Shown here piece after piece: positions 32,096 through 42,420 of a stretch of 64,000 nucleotides of DNA. Both the position numbers and the translations under genes were made by a program. The notes under the pieces are model-generated. The model saw only the letters and a program-made list of their open reading frames with translations, was not told the DNA's origin and did no database searches. Positions within the stretch are counted from its first letter, which is position 1, and each line of letters opens with the position of its first letter. The DNA comes from Mesostigma viride (Eukaryota > Streptophyta > Mesostigmatophyceae > Mesostigmatales > Mesostigmataceae): positions 1,628,678 through 1,692,677 of the forward strand of contig RPFO01000084.1 of assembly GCA_009746045.1 (NCBI GenBank). The letters run 5' to 3'.

Positions 32096-32267
32096 TATTA
32101 AGTGAGCCAACTTTTCCTGGATGCATGGCGATCCAAAGCCATGGAAGGGTAGTTGTCTGAGAGGAAAGACGCGAAGAGTCGAAGACCGCGGGAGCCGCGT
32201 GGCTAAGCTGTATAGGAAGACCTGCATGGAGGGAGACAGATGGTAACAAACCAAAAAGGTTTATGGG

Positions 32268-32339
<72 letters not shown>
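32268..32339. repeat. (TAA)n microsatellite
   Basis: About 24 TAA units. Its minus-strand poly-leucine frame is an artefact. Confidence 0.97.
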
Positions 32340-32342
<3 letters not shown>

Positions 32343-32403
32343 CCAGCCACCTCCATTCATTTCCATCATGCTGAACGTAACGACTCGAAATACGCGGAAC
32401 AGA

Positions 32404-32458
32404 TTAATTAATTAATGAATGAATTAGACTCGTGCTCCCGTTGGGGAGTCACGTAGCA
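32404..32458 (-). mobile_element. LINE family 1 hairpin-only insertion
   Basis: Just a TTAATTAATTAATG tail plus the 3' hairpin at 32432-32458 (one base of the right arm changed, ACGTAGCA) inside a repeat D fragment. An extreme 5' truncation that keeps little beyond the hairpin. Confidence 0.7.
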
Positions 32459-33889
32459 TTAAGGGGATGGGACATATCTAAAGTGCACTTTTCTGGAAAA
32501 CAGACCTGTGCATGGGATTAAAATCCAGTGATGCTTGGGAACCATAAATATGTGAAAAAAAAAAATTTCCAGCCACTTGGGGGTGGTACTACCCCCTAGC
32601 ATGACCCAGTTATGAGCTAAAAATAGAAAAAGACGCTATTTTTGGCCGATTTTTCTTAGGAGACTGGGCAAACATAATGTGACCAAACCACATATTTTCC
32701 TAAAATCCCCACCCTTGCAAATAAATCTGGCTACTCAGGACCACAAAATAAGCATGTTTAGACTATTTGATGGGGTTTAGCCCAAAACACGTATTTTTTT
32801 TGTCCTAAAAAAATAAATCAAATAGTAGACACATGCAACTGGGTCAGTGATGATATTTATACTAGGCCTAGGGTGGGAATTTCACTCTCACAAAGTTTGA
32901 GCTCATTCTGAGCACGTTTACTCATGTTGATGGGTGTAAACATGCAAAAAAAAAAATGACAGAAAATCCCGGTTATGAGCACAAACAACAGACCTATTAC
33001 ACCCTAGCCCACCACCACCTGGGCCAAACCAAGTCAAATTAATTCGTTTATGATGTTAAAAAGCTTGCCACAAAATCCCAGGTCATTCTGAGCTAGTTTG
33101 CCCTTAGTACATCATGTTATAGCTGCCATCCTGCATGCTTGGTACACCGTAGCATGAGGGACACCATAAGCACATTCCTAAGCTTGCCCCCTGCAAATTG
33201 GGCAGAAGCACATAAAGCAAATGCTAGATGCTTGAAGAAGACATCCACCGACTCTTAAATCATTACGCAAGCAGGCATGCCCACTTGCGGGAATCACCTC
33301 ATAGCTAATACCCAGTCATGATGCTTAAGGATAAAAGGGCCATCCTTTAATATTGTCATAATAAGCACCTGATCCTTATCATCTAGGAAGCCCCAGCCAT
33401 GTTTAATGGAAGCAAAACATATAGGAAGGAGATAACTATATCACACATGCTCACCTTCCCTACAACTTCACACCTTGTTTTCCAGCAGGCTGAAGAGCCA
33501 AGACAAGCGTTTATGAGCTCGCCAGCTCCTTGCAACGTTGATGCCGCTCCCAGGCAGCTAGGGTCCTTGACTACGCAATATACAATGTCAACCATATGAA
33601 AAACTCAATAAAACAAAGTGTAGCAGAGCCGCAAAACTGCCCGATCAACTCTTGCTAGCTTTAAGAAGCATGGCATACGCAGCATAAGGCAAAACATTGA
33701 AACCTGCGGAAAATCAGATAGCGCAACTGCAACAAGTGGCGAACAAAATAGCAAGAACACCCGGAATCGGCGCCAAAGCTTCATGCCAGGAACATTTAGA
33801 GCGCAAACAGACTGGGCGGTGACATGCGGCAAATGAACGTACCACGGCCGGCTTTATTTCCTACCCAGGCGCGCGAGACAGCCAGCCAG
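32459..33889. other. Noncoding, includes dispersed repeat B copy 2
   Basis: 32571-32650 is the inverted counterpart of 19070-19150 (GGGGGTGGTACTACCCCCTA, then TTATGAGCTAAAAATAG). The remainder is AT-rich with a 70-codon minus frame at 33383-33595 for which I see no relative. Confidence 0.5.
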
Positions 33890-34371
33890 CCATGGATGGC
33901 TTGACCGCGGATCGCGCAGGCCTGAACGATATCATTTTAGAAATGACGGGAAATGGCCGCAGATCGAAGCCGCTTAGGATGTTTTCACGGTTTCTATTAC
34001 TAAACGCTTCTTCCTGCATCAATATAACCCACAAATCTTAAATTCTACCGTCGCAGGCACGCATTCTAAATTAATATATGCGGCCAGATTTTCGGATTAG
34101 ACCCCCGTGCAAATATGGATTGAGAAAGGCACCAACTTTTCAAATTGTGCATATCTGGCTATGAAACATCATACTAGTACATCGTTTAAAACCACCGGCG
34201 TACATTTTTCGCTTGTCGCCTGGCCGATTAGGCAAATTTTTACGAAACGCACGTCGCCATGGCCACCTCCGCACGAGGTGGGCGCATTGTGCACCACAAT
34301 TTCACGGTCCGGGGGTACCGGCGCGAATTTTTTGGCGCCAAAAAATTCCGATATGTCCCGTCCCCTTAACC
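33890..34371 (-). repeat. Dispersed repeat A, copy 2 (inverted)
   Basis: On the minus strand it starts GGGGACGGGACATAT and follows the same block order as 15591-16060, including TTTTTTGGCGCCAAAAAATT and GGCCATGGCGACGTGC. Confidence 0.7.
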
Positions 34372-34384
34372 CCGATGGATGCAT

Positions 34385-34805
34385 GGATGGATTAATTAAT
34401 TAATTAATTAATTAATAGACACGTGACTGCGTCACGTGAGCATAAGTCCTCAGTGGGAGGGGAACATGGGATGGAATGGATGGCATAAGCTATCTAGGTC
34501 CTAGTTACAGGGGTGTGGGCACCGCGGCCCGAATCGCTATGAATGCCATACTTGGTCACACGCGGAGCCCCCACAGGCTTGGGGGTGGTCTCCTTCATCA
34601 CTACTTGCCATCTATCCTTGCGCACCATCTGCCTCCATATTACAGACAAACCAGGAGGCTGCCCGGGGGTGAGCCCGTCACGTCTAGTGTAGCACATGTC
34701 CATGCCGAGTCTATCACGAAAAGTCCACGGGTGGCGGCCCTGCCGCGCGCGGCCAGGGGGCACGCCAGGTGAGGACATATCGCCCAGGCTGGGCGGGCTT
34801 GGTGC
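34385..34805 (-). mobile_element. LINE family 2, 3' end with ORF2 C-terminus
   Basis: Minus orientation: TTAATTAA tail at 34391-34417, a hairpin with different sequence (CACGTGAC/GTCACGTG, 34420-34438), a short 3' UTR, then ORF2 C-terminal coding with QPPGLSVIWRQMVRKDRW, the family 2 counterpart of GLSVIWNKMMDKAKWD. The coding block continues across the gypsy insertion into 48892-49850. A possible frameshift lies near 34760. Confidence 0.8.
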
Positions 34806-35472
34806 TGTTACGTCCTGTGCCGGACGGTGCGAAAGATCTAATCTAGAATAAGGTGCAGTTTAATAAGCCGGCATAGCCGCGCATCCGCGTACCGCGATAG
34901 CAAGCAAAGATCGCAGTAAATTGACTAACTGAGCAACGGTTTATCCTCAGCTAGGCCTTATAGCATGATTAATTAATCTAGCTATATAACACGGCATGTC
35001 ATGAGGCAAATGGCATCCGGATTAGTGCCCCCTGGTCTGAGAGAGTCGTCAACACTCGTTTCATTAATCATCAAACCAAAGAGAGAGAGTCCATCGTCCA
35101 CAGACCAATTTCACCTAGCTGCGCTACCAAGCTGGCAAGTTGGTGTGCAGGCGCGCCGACATGCGCGCCGATCTTCCAGATACTGCCGTCAAGCCCCAAT
35201 AGGTTCTGTATGACGTCTAGGGCCGGCCCGGCCCCTAGAAGATCTCGTACTTCTGGCTAGGCCCAAAATAACTGGTCCGGAACACACAAAGTACCAAATA
35301 AACACACAAAGTCCCGAACTTAGGACAAATTCCCAAATAAGTCCCGAATTGAGTCCTATAGTCCGGCGGACTATGAAAGCGAGCTATCGAAAGTCCCAAA
35401 CGAATAACAAATGACTTTCGACTTATTTATTGAAGGCATTGTTACGCCCATACAAAGGTCTGGGCCGTAACA
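34806..35472 (-). repeat. Gypsy 3' LTR (667 bp)
   Basis: Intact LTR with terminal inverted TGTTACG/CGTAACA. It contains ATTAATTAATC. The site homologous to the insertion in the other LTR (ATTAG, around 35018) is uninterrupted here. Confidence 0.95.
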
Positions 35473-35486
35473 CTCCTCCCTTCCCC
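35473..35486 (-). promoter_or_regulatory. Polypurine tract of the gypsy element
   Basis: On the minus strand GGGGAAGGGAGGAG lies immediately before the 3' LTR, the expected place and composition for the plus-strand primer. Confidence 0.85.
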
Positions 35487-35699
35487 AGGGGACGATAGCT
35501 ATATCGTCCATGCTTGGGGCGCACGCAACAAGACAATTAACACAAACAAACAAACAAAAAAAAAAAAAAGAAGCTCTTGCAAGCAAAACAAGCAACACAC
35601 AAAAGCGACAATTGCCCAGGCTGGGCAGTCAGCTATAGAGAACAATAGTACAAAATCGGCCATGGGGATACTATGTCCCAACCCCTGTTCGCCAGCGGG

Positions 35700-36920
35700 T
35701 TAGTAAAGCCAATTCTCCCCGGCGTTGCCACACAAGAACAATTCCTTGATAGCCGATGGGATGCTGTCGCCATCCCGTTGCAATCCATCCATGAGGAGGT
35801 CGCGACCCTCACATTCCTCCAATGCTAGGGCCCACCCCTCCCGACCGCGCCTTCCGTTGACGATACTCGTGGAGTACCTGGCGACCCTGCTCACCAATTT
35901 CCTCGAGGATCTTCCCGGGGTTAGCGAGGTGATCCGCATTGTATGCGAGCTGGTATTCGTTCACGTTGGTGCGCGTTTGAGCGAGGTCTACCCACGTCCC
36001 GGTGGGCCAGTACGACATGAATGCGGCCAGGTATTGCGGGTGCGTGAACATGATTGTGCCCGCGTTCCAATCAATAACCCCACATCCATGCTCCGCAAAG
36101 AACCCCCCGCCATGGTCAACACTACGACGCGCACCTGGAGAGCGTTGAAGCGAAAGCCCGGAGCCCTCACAAAGTTGGGCACAACCCAGTCGAGGAATGC
36201 CTCTCCCTCGCACGGAGCATACTTGGGACAGTCAACCTTTCGAGGTTTACCATCTACCATGTATTTTGGCAGCTCCCGCTTGGGGCCGTAACGCGTACCA
36301 GAACCCTCTGACGTCGATTCTAGGCAGTCCTGGGGTCGCGGGGCCGCCCTCCCTGGGTGCAAGTCGAAGCAGACTAGCTCGCGCATGGAGCCTCGCTCCA
36401 CATACGCATGAGTTCCTGCCTCAAAGTGCAGCGGTTGCGGTCGATGATAGTCCGCGCTGTCGACGGCCACGAACGGCGGTGGTGGGAGTTCAATGTAGAC
36501 GGGAACACCCCGAAACTCATGTAAGGGGCGTACTCGTTGTGGGCCGGGAAACGCGCTGACGTAAGCGCCCACCGTCCATGGCGCCGGTCGAGCCACCTCC
36601 TGTACGAGCAAAGACCCCTGCGCGGGAGATATAAAGCCCACCGCTGGTATCGGGCCACGCCTCTCTGGTATATGGGCGCGGGACGTCTCCACGCGGGGCA
36701 ACCGCTCGGAGTAAGTTCGCGATTCTCGGCGCGGACTCTGGGAATCCGCGGAGACGCTGCCCGCCGACACCTCGTTTGTACATGCGCGACGTCTAACTCC
36801 TCGCTGGGCATCCGGTTCCACTTGGGGGCGTTTCTGGTTGCTTGCGCTCGATATCCTCGGAATCGAGCTTAGTCGGGTCGGTCGAGCCGCCCGTTCGCCG
36901 GGTCGGTCCCGTCCCGACAA
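35700..36920 (-). pseudogene. Unidentified ORF after gypsy pol (ORF3)
   Basis: About 400 codons on the minus strand between the chromodomain and the PPT, in the place where env-like or accessory ORFs occur. Segment 1 (36920 to about 36110) is Arg/Pro/Ser-rich, then contains VGAYVSAFPGPQRV, VYIELPPPPFVAV, CLESTSEGSGTRYGPKREL and KVDCPKYAPCEGEAFLDWVV. Segment 2, after a frame change near 36110, has FFAEHGCGVIDWNAGTIMF and YLAAFMSYWPTGTWVDLAQT. Segment 3, after a change near 35810, has ALEECEGRDLLMDGLQ and ends ENWLY at 35700. No transmembrane segment or signal peptide stands out, so an envelope role is not supported. I recognise no family. Confidence 0.55.
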
Positions 36921-37178
36921 GAACCGTCATTCCGCCTGTGCCCTGAGTCCGAATGGTTCGCACGGCATCACCGTCCTGTTGCTGGATCGGCCCGTGTCAC
37001 CACAGGTGTGACAGAACCGCCCGTTCGCCGAGTCGGCCCTGCTTGCACGTGGCGTTGGGGATACTTTTCGACCCGATTACCACGATGGTGCGTACACATC
37101 GACGTGAATAACACAAGTGCCTTCGCGGCATCCTGGCTACACGTGATCAAGCCCGTTGCCATAGCGCCCCCACCACTA
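36921..37178 (-). other. Spacer between gypsy pol and ORF3
   Basis: Short noncoding spacer. No motif recognised. Confidence 0.4.
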
Positions 37179-38231
37179 CTACCTTCGCGGTACCCTAGTG
37201 CAGAGGGCATGCTCGGCCTTATACTCGCGAAGCAGACGTTCACACCCTTCTAGCTCATTCTCGGTTCGCCACGAATCCTCGTAATCATGCTGAGCAAAAC
37301 GCCACTGTACGCGATACTGTCGCTGTCTACCTCTCCCACGCTTGATGTCCCGGTGGCCCACGATCTCGGCCACCTCGTCTTCCTGTTCTCCAGTCTCTAG
37401 GTTGTACTCGACATGGGCCGGCGGGTTGAGCCGACCTTGGATGGAGTTCTGGTGGTATAACTTGAGCTGGTCTCGATGGAAGTTGGAGGAAGTGTTCCAG
37501 GAGCTCGGGATGTCCACCTTGAACATCACATCTCCAAGCTTCTCCAGAACCTTGTGTGGCCCCAGGAACATAGGACGGAGCTTTGTCTTGAGCTCACCCT
37601 CTACCTTCTCAGAGAAACGTCCTAGGCGGGGGCCTTCCACCAGTACCCAGTCGCCCACCTCGATGGCCGGCGTGCGCGCATCTAGGCGGCCAGCAGTCCT
37701 CGCCATGTAGCGCTCTGCGGCGGCCCGGTAGCCCTTGACCGCACTGTCATGGGCCTGGCGCATCTGGACCAGCAACCTCTCCACCCCTTCGAGGGTGTCT
37801 CGCCGGACCGACTTCTCAGCTAAGGCTGGGCTTGTGAGAAGGTCAGTCGGCGTGAGCGGATGCCTGCCCGTGTTGAGGAAGAATGGTGTGAAGCCATGAG
37901 CTGCCTGGGGGGCGTTATTCAGGGAGAACTCCACCAAACCCAAGAACTCTTCCCAGTTGCTTCCCACCGCGTCGGTGTAGTGGCGCATGGTCTCTTGCAC
38001 TGTGCGGTTCAGCCTCTCCACCAGGTGGGAGGACGAGCTATGATATGCTGTCCCCAGCGACACCTTGGTGCCCAGGCATTCAAAGAACTCCTGCCAGAAG
38101 CGGGCCGTGAACAGCTTGTCTCGGTCCGATATGAATTGCCGGCTGAGTCCGTGGTACCTGAACACGTGGTGAAGGTATAGCTTAGCGCAAGCCTCGGCCG
38201 TGAGTTCGGCCGGACATGGTGCCAGGTGCAT
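37179..38231 (-). CDS. pol: Gypsy pol: integrase core (2nd half), GPY-like region and chromodomain
   Basis: Continues integrase after a frameshift near 38235. The second catalytic Asp is in FISDRDKLFTARFWQEFF and the Glu in SSSHLVERLNRTVQETMRHY. The C-terminal module has DWVLVEGPRLGRF, LRPMFLGPHKVLEKLGDVMF and VDIPSSWNTSSNFH. The end is a chromodomain: EVAEIVGHRDIKRGRGRQRQ, YRVQWRFAQHDYEDSWRTE and LEGCERLLREY. Chromodomains mark chromoviruses and steer insertion through chromatin marks. The frame ends at TAG or equivalent at 37179. Confidence 0.92.
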   Translation of the reverse strand: MHLAPCPAELTAEACAKLYLHHVFRYHGLSRQFISDRDKLFTARFWQEFFECLGTKVSLGTAYHSSSSHLVERLNRTVQETMRHYTDAVGSNWEEFLGLVEFSLNNAPQAAHGFTPFFLNTGRHPLTPTDLLTSPALAEKSVRRDTLEGVERLLVQMRQAHDSAVKGYRAAAERYMARTAGRLDARTPAIEVGDWVLVEGPRLGRFSEKVEGELKTKLRPMFLGPHKVLEKLGDVMFKVDIPSSWNTSSNFHRDQLKLYHQNSIQGRLNPPAHVEYNLETGEQEDEVAEIVGHRDIKRGRGRQRQYRVQWRFAQHDYEDSWRTENELEGCERLLREYKAEHALCTRVPRR

Positions 38232-39982
38232 GACACATGCGCGTCAAACGGTCCAGGAAAACCAGAATCACGCTGTTGCCATTCTTGGTCTTCCGGAAGG
38301 GGCCAACAAAATCCATCATCAGGGAATCCCAAGGGCCCATTGGGTCTGGTAGGGTCTGGGGGACCGCCTGTGAGCCCGTATTGCGGGACTTCATGATCCA
38401 TGACATGATGGACACGCGCACGTACGTCTCAATGTACTCTCGCATGCCTGGCCAATAGAAGTTCTTTCTGGCCCGTGGCAGCAAGCGGTGGATCCCTTGG
38501 TGGCCACCGGCGAGAGAGTCATGGAGCTCATGGAGCAGAGCCGCTCGACATAACTCCGGGACGTACAGGCGCCAGCAGTCTGGCCTCACCATGACATAGA
38601 GTCGCCCGTCCTGGAACTTGCACGGGAGCTTGCCCATCTGCTTGGGGTGCGACCTGATTGCCTCTAAGGCCGCGGGCTCCGTGACAGTGAACCGACTAAT
38701 CAACGTCTCCAGGACAGAAGTGATCGTGTACGTGTCCGCCTCCTCCTCAAGGGTTTGGTGCACGTACTCCGAAAAAATGGTAGGGCGCTGCAGGTGAAAA
38801 ATCCCCTGAGTCGGTACCACGTGGCTGAGTGGCACTCGTGACCGGGACCCCTCCCTTTCCCCGGGGGCGCGCACGTCCTCGCGCGCGGCCTCCCAGTCGG
38901 GAGACAGGTCGTCCTGGGTCGTGCGACCGGTGTGGAACAGATAGCGACTGTGCGGCGACCCTGGGTCGCCACAAGGCGAGCCAGGCTCCTGCGCGGAGCC
39001 ACATGTGGTGTGAAGTACGTCCATAGTCTCATAAAAATCTGCGTAGTCCGCCCGCCTAGAAAGGGCGTCCGGGACCACATTCTCTGCACCCTTCACGTAC
39101 TGAATTTTGAAAGGGGCAAACTGAGACAAGTACTCCATCCACCGCGCCTGACGGGGCGTCAAGTTAGGTTGGGCGAGCAGGTGCGTGAGGGGCCGATGGT
39201 CCGTGTGGATGATCAGCCGGTGGGGATCAAGGTCCCCCTGCTCGCTAATCGCAACGTCAAACTGAGCCCCGAGAAGATGATGGCGCCAAGTGTGACAGCA
39301 GTAGACCACAGCAAGAAGCTCCTGCTGATGCACCGGGTAGTTACGCTCGGCGGGGATCATGGTGCGGGAGATATACTCAACCGGCTGTAACCCCTGACCC
39401 TGGTCCTGCAGGAGGACGCCGCCAATCGCAACCTTGCTCGCGTCCGTGGCCACCACAATTAAAGGGCCTTGACGGATCCGGGATAGCGAGCACGGGTGCT
39501 GTGGTCAAGCTGTGCTTGAGGGCCTCGAAGGCCTGCTGGCACGGTTCCGACCAGACAAAGGGAACATGCACCCTTTTTGAGGAGGGCGTTGATGGGGGCA
39601 GCTATTGTCGCGAAGCGCCCGGGGATAAAGCGTCGGTAGTATGACGCGATACCCAAAAAGCTGCGCACACCCTTGACGTCGGTCGGGGTCGGCCACTGTT
39701 GGATGGAAGCAATCTTTGCGGGGTCCGTCGCGACGCCAGCGGCAGAGAGGGTGTGACCCAAAAAGGGCACGCTGCGTCCAGCGCGGACCTTGGCCTTGCG
39801 GACCGAAAGATGTTCCTCTTCCATAATGCGCAACACTGTGTCGACGTCCTCTAAGTGATCCTCGAAAGTCTTGGAGTACACGAGGATGTCGTCCAGGTAC
39901 GCGAGAGCGCATGTGCGCTTGTAGGACCACGGGGGCTTCACGCCCCTGTTGGGGTCCTTGAGGTCACGGGAGACCTGCGGAA
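38182..39982 (-). pseudogene. pol: Gypsy pol: RT (2nd half), RNase H, integrase N-terminus
   Basis: Follows the palindromic insertion. RT catalytic block CALAYLDDILVYSKTFEDHL, then VRSFLGIASYYRRFIPGRFA. A frame change near 39570 leads to FVWSEPCQQAFEALKHSLTT, and another near 39470 to RNase H: VATDASKVAIGGVLLQDQGQ, ERNYPVHQQELLAVVY, IIHTDHRPLTHLL and ENVVPDALSRRADY. Integrase zinc region: LLHELHDSLAGGHQGIHRLL (His pair). The CxxC half is missing in this frame, but the +1 frame reads CACPSCHGS at the right place (about 38395-38425), so two compensating indels are likely. The first catalytic Asp is in SLMMDFVGPFRKTKNGN. Confidence 0.9.
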
Positions 39983-39987
39983 GATGC

Positions 39988-40904
39988 AGTTAGGTGAAAT
40001 AGTGCCGGAACCTTTTTGCCGTTGGGGCAAATCGGTCCGGAACACTATTTTGCCCGGATTCACCACTTCCGAGCACCCAAGTTAATTCGGCCGAATTAAC
40101 TTGGGTGCTCGGAAGTGGTGAATCCGGGCAAAATAGTGTTCCGGACCGATTTGCCCCAACGGCAAAAAGGTTCCGGCACTATTTCACCTAACTAAAACCT
40201 GGCCCCGTGGAGGGGGAGTCGAATAGACCTGGAGACAACCGCCTGGGCTAGTGCACGCAAATGATATTGCGCCGGAACTGTCTCTGGCAGGTTTCGAACC
40301 CCTGACCTCCAAGGTGCACAGGTCTTAGTTAGGTGAAATAGTGCCGGAACCTTTTTGCCGTTGGGGCAAATCGGTCCGGAACACTATTTTGCCCGGATTC
40401 ACCACTTCCGAGCACCCAAGTTAATTCGGCCGAATTAACTTGGGTGCTCGGAAGTGGTGAGGCCGAATTAACTTGGGTGCTCGGAAGTGGTGAATCCGGG
40501 CAAAATAGTGTTCCGGACCGATTTGCCCCAACGGCAAAAAGGTTCCGGCACTATTTCACCTAACTAAGACCTGTGCACCTTGGAGGTCAGGGGTTCGAAA
40601 CCTGCCAGAGACAGTTCCGGCGCAATATTATTTGCGTGCACTAGCCCAGGCGGTTGTCTCCAGGTCTATTCGACTCCCCCTCCACGGGGCCAGGTTTTAG
40701 TTAGGTGAAATAGTGCCGGAACCTTTTTGCCGTTGGGGCAAATCGGTCCGGAACACTATTTTGCCCGGATTCACCACTTCCGAGCACCCAAGTTAATTCG
40801 GCCGAATTAACTTGGGTGCTCGGAAGTGGTGAATCCGGGCAAAATAGTGTTCCGGACCGATTTGCCCCAACGGCAAAAAGGTTCCGGCACTATTTCACCT
40901 AACT
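39988..40904. mobile_element. 917-bp nested palindromic (foldback) element in gypsy pol
   Basis: Perfectly modular: P1 39988-40193 (206 bp), S 40194-40326 (133), P2 40327-40565 (239), S' 40566-40698 (133), P3 40699-40904 (206). Each P is itself a palindrome with ~103-bp arms (outer ends AGTTAGGTGAAATAG and CTATTTCACCTAACT). P2 is a P with 33 extra bases from a partial arm duplication near the centre. S and S' are inverted copies. The 5-bp duplication GATGC at 39983-39987 and 40905-40909 marks it as a mobile insertion; removing one copy of GATGC plus the element restores pol's reading frame. No coding capacity. Confidence 0.93.
40566..40698 (+). repeat. Inverted arm S' with a tRNA T-arm-like (B-box) motif
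   Basis: CAGGGGTTCGAAACCTG resembles a tRNA T-arm / pol III B box; the inverted partner is at 40194-40326. No A box or full cloverleaf is evident, so this is at most a tRNA/SINE-derived remnant. Confidence 0.4.
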
Positions 40905-42420
40905 GATGCGCGGTTCCCATGACAGGGCGGAGGATGTCGTTCATGAGCATCTGGAAGCTCGCGGGGGAATTGCACAAACCCATCGCGGCCACCCGAAACT
41001 GGTAATGCCCAAAGGGCGTGTTGAACGCCGTCTTGTGACAATCCTCCGGGGCGATGCGAAGCTGCCAGAAGCCATCCGCGCAGTCTAGGACTGTAAAGCA
41101 CGTGGCTCCTTGGACGCGGTTGAAGATATCGTCGATGCGCGGAAGGGGGTACTTGGACTTTACCGTGATAGCATTGAGCTTCCGGTAGTCCGTGACGAGC
41201 CGCCACTTGCCCCCAGGCTTAGGGACCAGTAGCACACCAGCCGAGAAGGGGCTATTGCTAGGCTCGATGAGACCCCGCTCCAAGAGCGCCATCAAGATCT
41301 TCTTCAGCTCCACCAGCTCAACTGGACCCATGCGGTACATGGGGGAGGACGTGGGACCATAGCCCTCCTTCACCTGGATGCGGTGGAGCACTGAGCGGTG
41401 CGGGGGAAACTCCTGCTTGCTTTCGTCAAAGAGCTTCTCCCGTCGCGCTAGAACCGCGTTATAACGCTCCGTCTCCTCGGGTGTAAACCCCACGCCGATC
41501 TCATTAAGGAGAACCTCTATGTTGGAGAGGTCAAGACGGTACATGTAGTACTCCTTGCCTCGACGCAGCTTACTCTCCAGTGACTTGAGGCTCATGAGGA
41601 TCTGCGAGGCGTTGCGGGGCTGGGTGACTTCCCGCTCGTGCGTGATGTTATGCACGTCGGGGCCCTGCACTTGGTATTCGCTGACAGGGCTCCAAAAGGA
41701 ACCGTCAGGGAACCACACCACGCGACGCCGAATGCTAATGTCCACATCCTGCGCGTCCAGCCAGTCGATGCCGATGATGATGTCGGCAGCTCCCAGCGGT
41801 GCGACCGTGGCTGTGAGCTCCACAGGGATGCCTTGAATCACAGCCTTGATATCAACCCGACCAGGCGAGGGGCTCTTGCGACCATCTGAATAGGTCACAT
41901 TCACCACTGTCGCATGTGGCCGGATGTCGTATCCTGCGCGACGCGCCAATGCCTCGTTGATGAACGACGTAGACGCACCCGTGTCCACCATGAACTGCAC
42001 GTCCATGACGGTCTTGTCCTTGAGGTAGGGGTCTAATGCTGATCCCGGTACAGCCAGACCTCCCCTAAACAGGAGCAAGTTGCGGGTACCAGCCGGAGTT
42101 GCGCGCGTAGGCTGGTCGGAGCTCGCTGCGCTACCCGTGGCCGGCTGCGTGTTTGGAGCAGAAGTCTCGCCCAAGGATGCATCCGCACTTGTATTCGCTA
42201 CAAGCGGGGTGCGACTATCTACTGTAACGACTGATTCTGCGCCCACGCTGGTATTCGCTACCAACGGGGTGTCCTTATCTAAGCTGTCTATCTGCCCGAC
42301 GTTATTGACTTGCGCTATCTTATCTACCTGTCCTACATCTACCTCTATCCGTGTAGGCAGGGACACTACGCACGAGGAACGGAGGGCCGGGAGACCGCCT
42401 CGTTCGACCGCCCGGTCCAC
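40905..42420 (-). CDS. pol: Gypsy pol: protease and RT (1st half), split by insertion
   Basis: Frame is open from about 42430, in the -1 frame relative to gag with a ~55-nt overlap and no ATG, so it is probably made by -1 frameshifting. Aspartic protease: MDVQFMVDTGASTSFINEAL (DTGAS) and ADIIIGIDWLD. RT begins KEGYGPTSSPMYRMGPVELV, with VLLVPKPGGKWRLVTDYRKL, YPLPRIDDIFNRV, TCFTVLDCADGFWQLRIAPE (first catalytic Asp) and VAAMGLCNSPASFQMLMNDI. The gypsy coding stops at the 917-bp element (codons past 40905 are foldback sequence). RT resumes on the other side at LPQVSRDLKD, just before YLDD. Confidence 0.93.

Noticed and set aside
32040-32369. Poly-leucine membrane protein on the minus strand
   Set aside because: Translation of a TAA microsatellite.
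33383-33595. 70-codon minus-strand ORF
   Set aside because: No recognisable similarity, no splice context or repeat support; length is expected by chance.
35984-36300. Plus-strand frame antisense to the gypsy ORF3
   Set aside because: Its composition mirrors the minus-strand frame, which has the longer chained coding potential and the right place in the element.
40566-40698. tRNA gene
   Set aside because: Only a T-arm-like motif; no acceptor stem, D-arm or A box found.
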